Positions 37,591 through 50,485 of a DNA stretch of 64,000 nt are shown piece after piece. Numbering within the stretch: the first letter of the stretch is position 1; each line of letters starts with the position of its first letter. Origin of the DNA: Ciona savignyi (Eukaryota > Chordata > Ascidiacea > Phlebobranchia > Cionidae); the NCBI GenBank assembly GCA_000149265.1, contig CH002858.1, positions 407,340-471,339 of the forward strand. The letters are read 5' to 3'. The notes beneath the pieces were generated by a model, which did not search any database, had not been told where the DNA came from, and saw nothing but the letters and a program-made list of their open reading frames with translations. The translations under genes were made by a program, and so were the position numbers.

Positions 37591-37890
37591 GTTTAATACA
37601 ACTTTGAACTTTACAAAGCGTCGTAATAGCGCATCGGCTAATTAACCGAGATGAAACCGAAAGGTCGCGGAAACGAAACCAATGTCTAACTACAAGTTCC
37701 GTGTGTCCGTGGACAACCCAATCACCAAACTGTGTGTAAAACCGCTGGAATTGTTGACACTCAAAATAACTTTATTATGCTGCACAACACAGTGTAATAT
37801 CTTCTAACAGGTCACAACGAGGTTGTCTGACGAATTTACCTTAAACTCAAGAGGGTTAAATAAAACCTTAAGTTAAGGTCCCACGGTGTC

Positions 37891-38168
37891 CGGCCGGTTA
37901 GTCTGGCGGTTTAGTACGTCGCCTTTCAATCGAAAGGTAGCAGATTCGAAACTAGTCGGTTGTGTCCTTGGGTAAGGCACATTACGGACATTGCCTGTAC
38001 CCAGGGTATTAATGGGTTCTACTAAATTGAGGGAACGTGTTTATCATATACAGCACACTGCAATAGATCCGCGGTAACCCGACGGTGAGGTAATCTGACG
38101 ATTGCTCGTGTGTTAAACCCATTGGTTTTCACATTCACTGGAATAAACATGAATATCCTATCCTATCA
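37891..38168 (+). repeat. Full-length tRNA-derived SINE
   Basis: Head CGGCCGGTTAGTCTGGCGG at the left, tail ATGAATATCCTATCCTATC at the right. It lies between copy P and the D2 remnant. Confidence 0.85.
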
Positions 38169-38330
38169 TATATGTAATATGTATCGGCGATAGCCGAATA
38201 GTATTCTAGGAAAAAAAACTTGATTTAATATTAAAAATGTACAACTGTTACATTTTTGGTTTGTATTTAAGCGACCCTATAAATGAATATATAAGATTGT
38301 ATAACAAAGGCAAGATATAAAATGTAGGTT

Positions 38331-39242
38331 TTATAAATCGTTCTGCATTTCGCTTTCTTTGGCAACAGGTTCTCCTATGAAATGTTCTTGAATCTGGTCA
38401 GAGTTTTTTCCTTTTGTTTCAGGTAGAAATACTCCCATGAGGATCAAACCCACCTTATTATTTGTTTGCCTAATGTTCAGTAATCTTTGGTCCGGACCTT
38501 GTGTTTTAAGTTTTTCTGCAAACCAAGTATAAATAAATTGTGCTAAAACGCTAAACATGGCATGGTTAATCGCATTTGCAAAGTGGCAGACTAATCATGA
38601 TCAACCGGATCTTAAAAGTTTGTTGATTGAAACCCCGGGGCGATAAATCTTGTTCTTTCGCATTTGAACCTGTCCGTATAAGGTCACGGCCAAAACAAAC
38701 TTTAAAAGATTTGCCACCAGGATTCACCGCCACCAGTAATTAAAATTGATATAAGTAAAGCGCAGCGAAGATGAATGATAAATAAAGCACAAAATACTAA
38801 TTCATGGCATTTGGAGGTTTTTATTTATGTTTAGTTATTGGAGAATAAAGCCTACTTCTAATTTCCATCTGTTATCCGATGTGATACCCATGCGCGAACC
38901 ATTGCCGGACCAATAACATAATCAATAGTCTATCTCCACAGCTTACCTTGTACGTTTCGTTAAAGGTTACTTGAAGTGACGAGAGGATTGGGTTTACCAA
39001 CATAATACCGAAACCTAATTGCGTGGAGGTGGCCGGAACGCTTATCGCCAAACAGAATATCCCGAATCTTGAGTTTTTCTACCAAAAAAACAACAATTTA
39101 GGCCAAGATATAGGAAACTCCATTATGGTACCGGGGTGGGACGTAATACAATGTTTGTAACCGCGCATTTGTGATAAATTTCGGTGACAATACACTGAGA
39201 AAGTAACAAAACATTTTTAACAAATCTTACCGCCTCCGTCAT
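38331..39242 (-). pseudogene. Remnant third SLC2-like copy: first two exons joined to part of the last
   Basis: On the minus strand, 39231-39242 is a start exon (MTEA) and 38947-39078 an open TM1 exon (ends LQVTFNETYK) with good splice signals. At 38331-38454 lies the 3' part of a last exon, with VGLILMGVFLPETKGK and a tail ending KESEMQNDL. The seven exons between are gone. The join at 38454/38455 runs from inside the last exon into the block that is intron 2 in copy P. A frame stays open across the join by chance, so a 76-codon open stretch results. It cannot make a whole transporter. Confidence 0.85.
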
Positions 39243-39640
39243 CTTTGCCCTATCTGCTGTTGTTTAGAATTACGTTACCCAAGAAACCTTCTTACAAGTC
39301 CTAATACCAAACTTACCCTTTTCACTGAAATGTCAACACTTTATTTCTGTAAAACGTTTTCTACTGAATTTAAAGGTTTTGAAAACAGTAAACCCAATTG
39401 CCTTAAAACCCGATATTTCTCTTATTGCTATGTAGACCACCGTGCTACAAGGATTACCACATGGGCTTGCCCAAGTGTTATAACTGTTTTGATAGAATCT
39501 TCATAATAAATACCGTTACGGTCATTTTTCTGCCCAACGGCGAAATGTGAGTAGCCTAGTCTGTCGAGCGCTAATTTTACGCTTCAAAAATAGTTTAAAT
39601 GCATCTGGGCACCCGAACATGCTGAATACAACTTCGAATT
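38455..39640. repeat. Duplicated block D2
   Basis: Partner of D1 at 35909-37390; same order of intron 2, TM1 exon, start exon and upstream DNA, without the D1 SINE. The match ends near AACTTCGAATTG at 39640. Confidence 0.85.
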
Positions 39641-40686
39641 GTATATTAGATTAGCCTATTCCAGGAAAAAAACTTTTTTAATGTTCCACCCGTGGATTCC
39701 CACAAATAGGGCTAAACACAAGTATTCTATCCTCTTAAATCAAAAATCGACCTAAAATAAACCTCAAATACGATGTAGAAATCTGAGACCGAAAAATGAG
39801 ACCGACAAAAACAATGTAAATTACAATAAAAAGAAGCAATTGATATTTTCTACTTATCTTGGCGGAGTTTCTATTGTGTCATAAAACAGAGTTTACCAGA
39901 GTTAATCAACCACAGAAGGAGTAAAGCAATCAACTAAAGAACGGTGCGCATAAGATACTCAAAACAATTAACCAGAACCCTAACCCGTTACAGGATATGT
40001 TTTTAAATTTCCATGTTAATAAAAAAGATTCTATTCGCACCGTTTGTTTTTGCGCGATTTTAGCGTGGTCCGTTCCGAATTTATCTAAATGTGTTCTCGT
40101 TGTACCTCTCAACAAACGAACAGTAATTTTCCTTTCTTAAGGTTTAAGTATCGTTGAGTATATTAAGTATTGTACGGTGTATTGAGGGTATCGAGTACCG
40201 CTATCGGATATCAGTTGACGGTTGTCGCAGTTTTTATTATTCATTTAGTCGTGTTAATCTTTTACGTTTTATTAAATCGCCCTATCGTAATGGCATATTA
40301 TTTGTAGTCGAATAAAGCAGACTGGTCTCACGATTGGCCGTTAGAACAAGGTTCTGGGACCACATTCTCTTAGGCACAAAGGCCGTAACAGTACCACATT
40401 CACAAAAATACATACTGTTACATTTTTTGTTTGTATATTTGAAAAAATCTGTGACTGAATAAATAAGATTGTATAATAAAGAAAAGATATGTGTACTTTT
40501 ATTTGCATCAACCACGCAACATCACAGCGGTATAAAACGATGCGATAAAGTTTGCCAGCACTTCAAGTGCGGTAACTTCCGGGTTCCCATATTTATTGGA
40601 TATTTGGTAGCGTGTTGTTTCTCAGATATACTTCCACTGGACTACAGGGTGGCACGCCCTCCCTCGTCACATATAAAGTTGCTGTT
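39641..40686. other. Intergenic DNA downstream of SLC2-like copy Q
   Basis: No recognised gene. Part near 40686 is likely 3' UTR of copy Q. Only short chance frames are seen. Confidence 0.45.
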
Positions 40687-43600
40687 TTATGATTCGCTGT
40701 GCGTTTCGCTTTCTTTGGCGGCAAGTTTTCCTTTAAAATATTCTTGGATCTGGTCGGAGTTTTTTCCTTTTGTTTCAGGTAGAAATACTCCCATAAGGAT
40801 CAAACCCACCACCGCACACCCCAGCCATATCATCATCTCATAAGGGCCCAGGTGGAACTAAAACGAATTGTTTTCAGGAAAGAGAACAGCTTGGTAAAAC
40901 AACTGTAATAGTCTCCTAAAAATAAGGGCCCACGTGGAACTAAAATAAATCATTATTGGTAAATGAAAGAGAAGTAGTTGGTGCACTAACTGTAATATTC
41001 ACTTAAAGTTAACCTCATGAATGGTAATATCCAGTTCCGCAACTATGTATTGTTAATACATTCATTAAAGGATATGGTATTTATGTTTATCTCCCTGACT
41101 GGATACACGAAAGGATTCTTATCACACAGAACCCCTGTAGTATCTCGCACCCTCGTCGAGTTACCGAGGCTGTTGCAGTGTGTTTAGTATGATTCAAACG
41201 ATCCCTCATTTTCTCCCTTGAGCGCATGGCCTACGGACACTGGCAACTAGCTGGTGACCAGTTTCTAAGCTGAAACTCTTTGGCTAAAAGTCGACGTACT
41301 AACCAACCATGTGAATAGGTGAAACCAATCCTAACCGTTGTGACTACTACAGCATTACCTGTAAGTATGGACCAACAAATGCTACCATCCAAGACATGCT
41401 CCATAACACGACAGATCCATAAGCCAATACTGTGGCTCTTGTTGCTTCAACTGTAAAGCTTACAAGAAGCGGGCATAAAGCCACGTTTAAACCGCCTTTC
41501 CATCTGTGGAGCAAGAGATTTATTGAAATTTCATCGAAATGGAAACGAGATAACATTGCCGTTTACGAAATATGATTATAACTTTGTAACCTACCAATCT
41601 ACGGGGTTTAAGAGATATCCGCCAAAAAACAATCTCTTATAATCGGTTAGTTTTGAAACCACAAAATATTTTACCGAATTAGCTCAACGGCCAGACGATT
41701 TCTAAGTATACATGTATAACTTCACTCACACAACGAGATATACTCCAACGGCGACGATTGTAATATAAGGAAGGACTGCCGGTGCCAAGTGACTAGTTGC
41801 TCGACTTACAGTAAAAAGAGCAATGGAGGATATGATGACAGCGTTGCTCACAAGGTTAACCTTTAATGGTCCGAACTTACCGACCACCTTTGACTGCAAA
41901 GAAAAAATGGTAATTATGACTACCTAAATTTTCCTTTTACAACACTCCCTATGAGCATTTGTCCAAAAGGAAAATAAAGTTATAGGGCGCTTAGGTTTAA
42001 CTTTTCGGTGGGAAATGCATCGTATAATAAGGTACTAGATAAGTTTATTTTTCTTTTGAAGTTCTTGTCGTGTATAGTTCACGAAAAACATTGAGAAACA
42101 CATAAATTCACGAACGGTCGTTTGGCCGAATGGTTAAGGCGACCGATTCATATTTAGAGAAATGGACTGAGTGACGAGCTCATTATTGGATCGAAACTGA
42201 GTCATAAAAAAAAGAAAAAGACACTTAAATTTACAGAATACTTAGAGAAACCCATAAATTCACTAGGTCCAAGCACTTCGACTTGCTCCCAGACAAAACC
42301 GACCATGTCCGTGAGTGGTTTTGAAACTGCCCTGCTGTTGAACGATGGTTTAATTAGGCAAATTACCAAGACCGCAGGACAGATTTGTTTAAACCTTAAA
42401 CATGTGTAAGTTGTATGAATTTCAAAGAAGTGTGCATATTGTCAAACGTCTACTTACTGCGAATATCGCCGCAACAAAGGCTGCTCCGAACACTCCGATA
42501 CTTGCAAACGTCACAAGATGCAGGGGAATTCCCGCATTCGCAAACACAAGATCAGAGTATATGCTGACATGGAAAAAGCCGACCAGCATGAAGTTGGAGT
42601 ACAACAATATCACAGCCAAAAGTTGTTTTCTGTAACAATACTTGCAACAATTTGTTTGACGTAAGCTCGCAGAAGCCATTTAGTTTGTTGTTTCTGCAAG
42701 CTCAAGACTGAATAATGGTGAAACCGTTTTTTAAAGAGATAGGTGTTTTAAATTTATTGTGTTATATATATAGTTTTGATACAATATTGTTGGAGTATGA
42801 TGGTAGTACAATATAATGCGGAAAATCTTATTGAATCGGATTGAAACTTTTGCATGTGTAAACAAGAATAATCAAGATGTGCTTGAATAGAATAGGATAT
42901 TCATATTTAATTCGTAAATGGGTAAACCAAGGGGGTTAACACATAGGCAATCATCAGATCACATCGCGCCCACCGTTGGGGTTTTGCGGATGTAGTGTAT
43001 GATTTCCACGTTCCTTTAATTTGGTAGACCCCAATATTCCGCTGGGTTTTCAGGCAATGTACGTCTTGCCAAAGGACAAAACCGAATCGCTAGCGACCAG
43101 TTTCGAACCTTTCGGCTAAAAGGCGAGGCACTAAACCGCCAAGCTATTTGGTCGGACATTTTGTTTTGGCGAGCAGTTACAAAAAAGAAGCAAAAAATGA
43201 CTAACCCAATAGGCATTCCTATTTTTGAAAGGCTTAGTAGATCTTTAACATGTATATTGAAAACGAAACCGAATGCATACCATCTAATCTAACCTGTACT
43301 GAGGCGTAGATACAATTTCTTTGATGCCAAGTATTGCAATGTCCTTCATTTTACCTCGTATAAGATCAAGTTCTTTTTTTATTAAATCCTAAAAATATAA
43401 CACATGTGGATTTTTATGTTTATCCCAGTGAATAGGAAAACCAAGGGGGTTAATACACGGGCAATCGTCAAATCACCTCGCGCCCACCGTCGGGATACCC
43501 AAGTTATTGCAGTTTGTTGACTGTGTTGTGTATGATAATCACATTCCTCCTATTTGCTAAAACCCATTTAATCCGCTTGGTTTAGGCAATGTCCGTAAAG

Positions 43601-46600
43601 TGCCTTGTCCAAGGACACAACCGACTAGCTAGCGACCAGTTTCGCACCTGCAACCTATCCATTGAAAGGCAACGCACTTAACCGCCAGACTAACCGGCCG
43701 ATGTGAACCTTCTTTACAGACATAGGTCCAGCCGAGAATTTAGACTAGAAAACAGATTTTGTTCATCGCATGTTTAACATTGTTAGTGAAAAGATATGCC
43801 TTGTCAGCAAACATAGATATACACAGTTTAACCTTAACCATAATAAGTGGAAACATAATAAGATAGGATATTTGTGTTTTATTCCCGTGAGTGGAAAAAA
43901 ACACAAGTGGCATTAACACACGGGCACTCTCGCCCATCGTCGGGTTACTCTGTAGGGTATTGTGTACGATTTAATCGTTCCTTCAATTTGGTAGAACCTA
44001 TAATTTCAAGTTCAGGCAATGTCCGCTAAGTGCCTTAATCAAGGACACAACCGACTGACTAGCGACCAGTAACGAATATTTAACCTTTACGCACCAATCT
44101 ACTGGGCTAATCTCCTTAGCTGAATACCTTAATTCAGATTGTTACGTCGTTGCCAAGGAACTTAGAGAACATGGTTGTTACCCAAAAACTGATTGTACTA
44201 AAACTAAAAACGGATTGTACTAAAACTAAAAGAAATTCTTAAATCATAAAAAATATATAAACTGCGTTAGCAACCTGCTGGTGGAATAGATGTAATCTTA
44301 CGATTGCTCGTGTAATATCGCCTCCTTCGTTTTGGCATTCACATGGATAAAACTTAAAATAATATAATATATCATAGAAACTCGTGACTAGGATATATGC
44401 ATGTTTTATCCTCATGATTGGGAAAGCACAATAGGGGTTAACACACGGGCAACCGTCAGATGACCTCGCGTCTATCGTAGCTATTGCCCAGTGTTGTGTA
44501 TAATGTAAACGTTCCTTCAACTTGGTATAACCCATCATTCGACTAGTTTCAGACATTGATCGTTAAGTGCCTTGCCGACGTACACAATCGAATAATCAAC
44601 CCACCTCTCCACCGATCCTGAGCTTCCGCAAAGCATCATCGGCATCTTCATCCCTCCCCTTGCGAAGTAAATAATACGGGGACTCAGGGATCCACCAACT
44701 AGATATCAGGTACAGCAGGGAAGGGACTCCGCCTACCACCACCAACACTGGCCATAGCGTCGCGTTTCCAAGAGACTAAAGTTCATAAATATGTTAAACG
44801 AATATGTGAGTAGGCCTACTGCTGGTGAGAATGGTTGTATGGAATGATTCTGTCATGGCGGGTAAAAATTTTACAAAAAAAGGGTTTATATCATAAATAT
44901 ATTACATGCCAATTATCATTAGGTAACTCCGAAAGGAAAACCATAGGTGTTAAATGTTTTATCACTGATATTGTATAAGATAACACTTGTGACGGACCCT
45001 AGCGATTGCCACGTCTTAACAATATGGAGACTTTACTACCTATTTGCCTATCCTGTGTAATAACTGGTTTCAATTAAATTTATATTCCCCTATATTCATT
45101 TTAGTGCCATTTGTTTCCATTTTAAACCTTTCGGCATTTTAAAACTGGAGTTTCTGTGCACTAACGCATGTTGTTTTCCGTTTACAGATATCGACAATCG
45201 TGCAAATCAGTGCTTCTGAACCAGTGTGCTCGCCACACAAAAGATAATGTTAAGTTTGCCGCGAAAAAAATACAATATTCTTTTAAACATAGTTTTTTAC
45301 CAAATAAAAAAAAAAATTTGTTATGCAAATTGAATTATTACAGCTTTTAGACAATTCTCTGTTATAAATTAGCTTGTCTGAAGACCTCCCATATTGTACA
45401 ATTTTAGTATGTCGTTAAATTTAGTACGTTTCTAAATGTGCCTAGGCTGAAAACAGTTACAGAGCACTGGTATAAGCTAATATATGCAAACCAAACTTGT
45501 GTGTTTATGAATAACCCATCCTATCCAGTTACATATTGCTGTAGTTTTTACTTTAGTTTATCTACTTTTTTCGCATTCTCCGCAATATTAATTTAGTTTT
45601 TTTAGTTTAGTTTATTTTTTGTTTTCACGATATAAACATAAACGGGACCTTTAATAAAAAATTGTAGTACGGTAAAAAACGGCAAAACGACAGTCGTTAG
45701 AACACGTCTAAAACAATAAAGTGTCAAATATGACGGATAACGCTCCATTCAGCCGTATAGTGGCTATTTCTCGTAGTAAACCCTGTTTTTTACACGATAC
45801 TGTGCATTTAAACATTGCTTACCATTGGATGGCCAATAATGGGCGCTAGTAGAGGCCCAGCAGCTAGTCCAATACCAACTGAACTTTGCCAAAAAATCTG
45901 TTGTTTAGGGCAGCACATTTCTGTAGCTATAATTGGTAGCAGATCTGAAATGAAATGGACACTATTAAACAGTTTTAACAGCAGACTGAATAGTTTCTTG
46001 TTTCCAAATAAAGACGACTTCTTTCTTTGATTAATAGATGCACCGGGTTATAACGCAATCAAGATATTTGACGGAATATTTATGTCTTCCCCGTAAAATA
46101 AAAAAAACCCAAAGGACATTATTACAGGAATAATCGTCAGAATACCTCGCGTCCACCTTGGTTATTTTAGTGGCATTGCGTTGTGTATGATTAAGACGTT
46201 CCTTCAATTCAGTGGAACCCAAACACTTATTAGATTCGGGCAATGTCCGTTAAGTGCCTCCAATACTTGTCCGTTAAGTGCCCCAATAACTTATTAGATT
46301 CGGGCAATGTCTGCTAAGTGCCCTTGTCAAGAACATACCCAACTAGATAGTGACAAGTATCGATTCTCAAACCCTTCGAATAATGGCGACGCAAATCAGA
46401 CAAGTTAATCGGTCGGATCGCTCACAGTCAGGTTGATCAGTCCAGTCATCCAGTAGATTTTTGCAACGTCCATTGAGCTTCTCTTTCCATTTTCCGGCCT
46501 ATTGGTCTAGTCTAGCGGTTAAGTACGTCGCCTTTCAATCGAAAGGTTGCAGGTGCGAAACTGGTCGCTAGCTAGTCGGTTGTGTCCTTGGGCAAGGCAC

Positions 46601-49377
46601 TTAACGGACATTGCCTGAACCCACCGGATTAATAGGTTCTACCACAATAAAGGAACGTGTCTATCATACACAACACACTGCAATAGCTCCGGTAACCCGA
46701 CATTGAAACTTAATTAAAGTTATAAACGTTCAGCCATATTTTATTACTGAACTGAATACTACGCCAGAACCGACGCCGAAGATGAATCTCCCAACCATGA
46801 ACGCTTCATATGATTTCGTGAGTCCAGCTATCAGGGCGGTAATCACGACGCTCAAGAGTGTCATGACATGATACAAGCGTAGAAGTTGCTTTCGACCCAT
46901 CGCCTTGATCAAGTAATTACTGGCAAGAGATCCAACAAGTCCACCAACTATAACCAGTGACACAACCAAGGTAGAAATCAGCAGCTCCGTGTGTTCGTCC
47001 ATCGGCGCCTCATAGCGATTCTGCGTTGTGAAAATGTGAAAATAATGCCAAAAATCGAGAAAAAAAAGGCCGAGACAAACTGTATGCCAGTTAGGATTAC
47101 CAAAGGTTTTAACATGATTGAATTCAGTTCTTCAAATGAACTAGCGGCACTTCTTGAAAAACAACCCATCAAACCAAAACATAAACCGATGGTAAGCGGA
47201 ACATATCCTACATGGATACTGTACATATGTGAACACGTATATCAGACATAAGGATGTGACTCAGTAATAAATGACTAAAGTGTTCTTGCAGGGGTTTACC
47301 GCACAGCAAAAATTATTACAGGGTTTACCGCACAGCAATTATTTTACAGGTATAATGTTTAAGTCCATAATGGTCTTTTCCCTAAGACCTTTGTACATAT
47401 AAGTATATATGTGGCGTTACCCATTCGGCTACACGTCTGTACAGAGATATTTTAATAACGAAATGTTATCTCTGATCTACTAAACAATGCAGGCAGGCAT
47501 GTGAGAACGTTATCAGGTAGCTTAGTTTAACAGGGTGCATAAGTGTTGATGCTAAAGACATTCCTTGGCGTGTCGTGTGACTTGTGTGACCTAATGGTAA
47601 GCGCGACAACATCATATATGCACATAGGTCTACAGAATACAACATTTATAAACGTAACCTACACGGTAACTGGCCTAGCACGGTTTCAAAATTAAGTCTG
47701 GTAAAAAGGGCTTGTTTTAAAGCTTATATAAAAACAAATAATAAAACCAATTTCATTAACACAATTAAAAAAAGCGGCCTTTATGTCGAAGCCACAGCGC
47801 CTATAAAATTAAGCCCAGTGGAAAATATGTTTAAAAGGTGATACAGGTTAATTTAATTATTATTGGTATGGATAAAATTGACGTATGTTAATCTATAATT
47901 AATGTTGATCCACATGTTAAGTATTTCTTCGGGTGCATTAAAACTAGATATTTGGATAGATTAAATCTGCTATGAATAATTGCATGTGCAATATGACAGC
48001 TCCCTTTTGGTCGGTCGGATCTCATTGGATGATGTTTATTCAAACCCTGGGGCAATATATCTTGTTCATATTTAATCTTTAGCAAAACAAACTTTAAAAG
48101 ATTTGCCACCTTGATTTACAGCCTCCGGCAACTAAAATTGCTAAAAAAGTAACGCGCAACTTAATTCCAATGATAGCCAATGCACGAATTAATTATAGGC
48201 CTACTTGGGCATTAAGAAGTTTCTTTATGTGCTTAATTATTGCAGAATAAAACTCTACTTCCCATTTTTTTCCGAGCCAATTTACGAACCCATGATGGGC
48301 TATTGGCAAGGACCGTTTTTTTGTATATAAGTTGGTATATGTATCGGTCGCGTTAACTATTCGGCCACACGACCGTGCCTCTACTTTCCATTATTTATAA
48401 AGCAGAATAAAGCTACCGGTTCAAAGAGGTCAATACAATGGACAACTCTAATTACCACGATACGATCACCACCTAGACCATTTAGTGTATTACTACCGCC
48501 TACCTTATAAGTTTCGTTGAATGTTACTTGAAGTGACGAAAGAATTGGGTTTACCAACATAATACCGAAACCTATTTGTGTGGAGGTGGACGGAACGCTT
48601 ATTGCCAAACAGAATATCCCGAATCTTGAGTTTTTCTAGCAAAAATGATCATTTTAATAGGATAGAATGTTAATGTTTATCTCCGTGAATGTGAAAACGC
48701 AATAGGCATTTGCACACGGCAATTTTTAGAGTACCTAAAGATTACGTAAGGGAGCGTTTTCAGAAGGATAACCGTCAGATTATCTCGCGTCCTTACCGGT
48801 GATATTGCACTGTGTTGTATAATATTGAGATGTTCCTTTCATTCTGGTAAAGCCCTCTAGTCAACTGCTGGGTTAAAGCAGTGTCCCATGAGTGCCTTGC
48901 CAAACGGCGTGAGGTAATCTGACGGTTATGTTTATGAGAACACCCCTAGCGTTTTTCCAACCACGGGGATATACATGAACATGCCATCATGTTCACTCTC
49001 CTTGGGGGTAAAACAAAACAATGTTCTAAAGAACACAATCATAATAATTTTCGGTAACAATACAATGTAAAAGTAATAAAATGCCTTAACTTAGGATAGA
49101 ATATTAATTTTTGACACATGGGCAATCGCCAGATCACCTCGCTTCCACCATCGGGTTACTGGAGCTATTGCAGTGCGTTGTGTATAATTCACATGTTTTT
49201 TTCAATTTGGTAGAACCCATTAAGCCGCTGGGTTCAGGCAATGTCCGTAAAGTGCCTTGCCCAAGGACACAACTGAATAGCTGCCGACCAGTTTCTCACC
49301 TACAACCCTTCGGCTGAAAAGCGACACACTAAACCATCAGACTAATCTACCGGGCATTAACTTACCGCATCCGCCAT
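40687..49377 (-). CDS. SLC2/GLUT-like facilitative transporter, intact copy Q
   Basis: Ten exons giving 483 aa: 49366-49377 (MADA), 48504-48635, 46753-47020, 45823-45944, 44605-44775, 43294-43388, 42458-42629, 41730-41893, 41359-41503, 40687-40857. All phases agree. It is a major facilitator (MFS) sugar-porter relative with twelve membrane segments: TM1 in exon 2 (GFGIMLVNP), MGRKQLL in the TM2-3 loop, FMVGRF in TM4, a gap-free TM4-5 match to GLUT1, WWIPESPYYLL after TM6, a charged central loop (DLIKKELDLIRGKMKDIA), and LPETKGKNSDQIQEYF at the end. The sugar-contact motifs of true GLUTs are missing: TM7 has SNFMLVGFF instead of QQLSGIN, and TM10 lacks the PIPW block. Its substrate is therefore unknown. 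The donor after 46753 (A/GTTCAG) is weak but is the only one that keeps frame, and copy P has the same one. Confidence 0.88.
41070..41322 (-). repeat. Worn SINE in copy Q, last intron
   Basis: Diverged copy from GGATATGGTATTTATG to AACCATGTGAATAGG. Copy P has a SINE in the matching intron at 30828-31107, so this insertion may predate the gene duplication. Confidence 0.65.
42112..42200 (+). repeat. tRNA-like sequence, second SINE family or tRNA pseudogene
   Basis: GGTCGTTTGGCCGAATGG and TTAAGGCGACC look like a Leu/Ser tRNA start with an A box. GGATCGAAACT follows at about the B-box distance. No closed cloverleaf with an acceptor stem is seen, so it is not called as a working tRNA. Confidence 0.5.
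42889..43157 (-). repeat. tRNA-derived SINE in copy Q
   Basis: Whole, moderately worn copy just beside the central-loop exon (43294). Confidence 0.75.
43407..43700 (-). repeat. Full-length tRNA-derived SINE in copy Q
   Basis: Well preserved copy, head ending AACCGGCCG. It starts about 20 bp from the acceptor of the loop exon at 43388. A short internal duplication adds TTGACTGTG near 43518. Confidence 0.8.
43862..44112 (-). repeat. Worn SINE in copy Q
   Basis: Starts AGATAGGATATTTGTG and keeps the ACACACGGGC, GTTCCTTCAATTTGGTAG and ACACAACCGACTG blocks; the head is worn. Confidence 0.7.
44390..44600 (-). repeat. Partial SINE beside the TM6 exon of copy Q
   Basis: Tail and body present. It stops next to the donor side of the exon at 44605, and the head is missing. 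Confidence 0.7.
44776..45822. other. Intron of copy Q, nothing else recognised
   Basis: AT-rich intron between the TM6 and TM5 exons; no SINE seen. Confidence 0.5.
46068..46417 (-). repeat. SINE with internal duplication
   Basis: The block with TTAGATTCGGGCAATGTC and TAAGTGCC occurs twice (near 46231 and 46297), making the copy longer than usual. Confidence 0.7.
46494..46707 (+). repeat. tRNA-derived SINE, 3'-truncated
   Basis: The head is excellent (CTAGTCTAGCGGTTAAGTAC, then GAAAGGTTGCAGGTGCGAAA). The copy runs to CTCCGGTAACCCGACATTG and lacks the tail. It stops about 45 bp before the TM2-4 exon of copy Q. Confidence 0.8.
48657..48912 (-). repeat. Worn SINE in first intron of copy Q
   Basis: From AGGATAGAATGTTAATG to GAGTGCCTTGCC. 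It contains a repeated piece near 48770-48790. Confidence 0.65.
49091..49356 (-). repeat. tRNA-derived SINE beside the start exon of copy Q
   Basis: From ACTTAGGATAGAATATTAA to CTAATCTACCGG, ending only about 10 bp from the donor of the start exon (49366). Confidence 0.75.
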
Positions 49378-50485
49378 CTTTGTTCTATCTTCTGTAATCT
49401 AAAGTAACAACACCCGAATGGACAAACTGTGGGCAAAATTCTCGAGCTTTCCTTTCCCTATGAGATAAGTTTTCTATTAACACTGTTGTTGTATGGATTT
49501 CGTTACACACTATGTTTGAAATTTTGAACACATAAGCTGTTTTATTAAAGAATAACCCCCGGTGCAATCAAACCTCATTTTTGTCTAATCCGCATGCATA
49601 CCCAAGTATTTATTCGAGCTTAAAATTCAATCGACAGAATGTTTATTTAGAAGATGTCTATTAGGACTGCAATCTCTTTTTCTGCCCAGAGGCAAAAAAC
49701 AGGTAACTGATGTTAATTTGAGACTGTGTTGGCAGTGCAAAATCGGTAAAAAATCCGCGATTCGTCATTGATCATTATGTACCGCATGTTGTTGCTATCA
49801 CTGGTTCCTTATAACTCTCCCTAACACGGTTGTAAATCCTCTTTAACATGACTGCAGGCTTTAACGTTCCCTGAATTTTTACCCACATTCTACCATGTTG
49901 TCCTTTTTTGAGGTTGATGATTTCAAAAAAATACAAGTTTAGAATTATGGGTCTTGCAGCAAACAGCTAAGAGAAGCTGGGCGCGGTGTTCCCAGGCCAA
50001 TTTTTGTGTTTTTTGAGTCGTGCTCGCATATATATATTAAATTAATCGTAATATGCGTGTTTTGTCATGGTCGCAAGTAACCTAGAATAAAAAACTGTCC
50101 GTGGAGTTAATTATCGTGGGCTAGTGTTAGTTGGATCCAGCGTCAAACAGTATACCCGCAATTCTTTTGGTCGCTCCTTCGGTAGGTTAGTGCGGTGTAC
50201 GCAACCGAAAGGTCTATGATGTGAAACCCACCAGCTGGTTATACCGTTGTGTTCTGAAGTAATGCACTTATTGGTGCACTTTTATCGCCTGGGCTGGATC
50301 CAATAATTTAATTGATTATACCCAAAACAATTTTATTTTTTCATGCCCTTATATAAAGACTCCCGTTTTGCCATTTATTTTGCTTTTTTTTATATTTTAA
50401 GTAAGTGTTTCTTTAATTATTTTAAAAAACAACAACAAACAATAAACCAAAATAAAGCGACGTCTCAACCTATGTAACGGTGAGA
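49378..50485. other. Upstream region of copy Q, with one old SINE-like piece
   Basis: No gene recognised. At about 50160-50300 a tRNA-like head (GGTTAGTGCGG, then GATGTGAAACCC) and a body resembling a SINE can be seen on the plus strand. Confidence 0.4.

Noticed and set aside
38331..38558. Chimeric 75-aa protein ending in PETKG
   Set aside because: It joins intron-derived DNA to a broken last exon at a deletion point; the first half is intron in block D1.
42112..42200. Working tRNA gene
   Set aside because: A and B boxes are present, but no acceptor stem pairs and no good anticodon arm was found.
46978..47226. Open frame with GLCFGLMGCF as a membrane exon
   Set aside because: It runs through the acceptor of the TM2-4 exon of copy Q; TM1 is supplied by the exon at 48504-48635 in all three copies.
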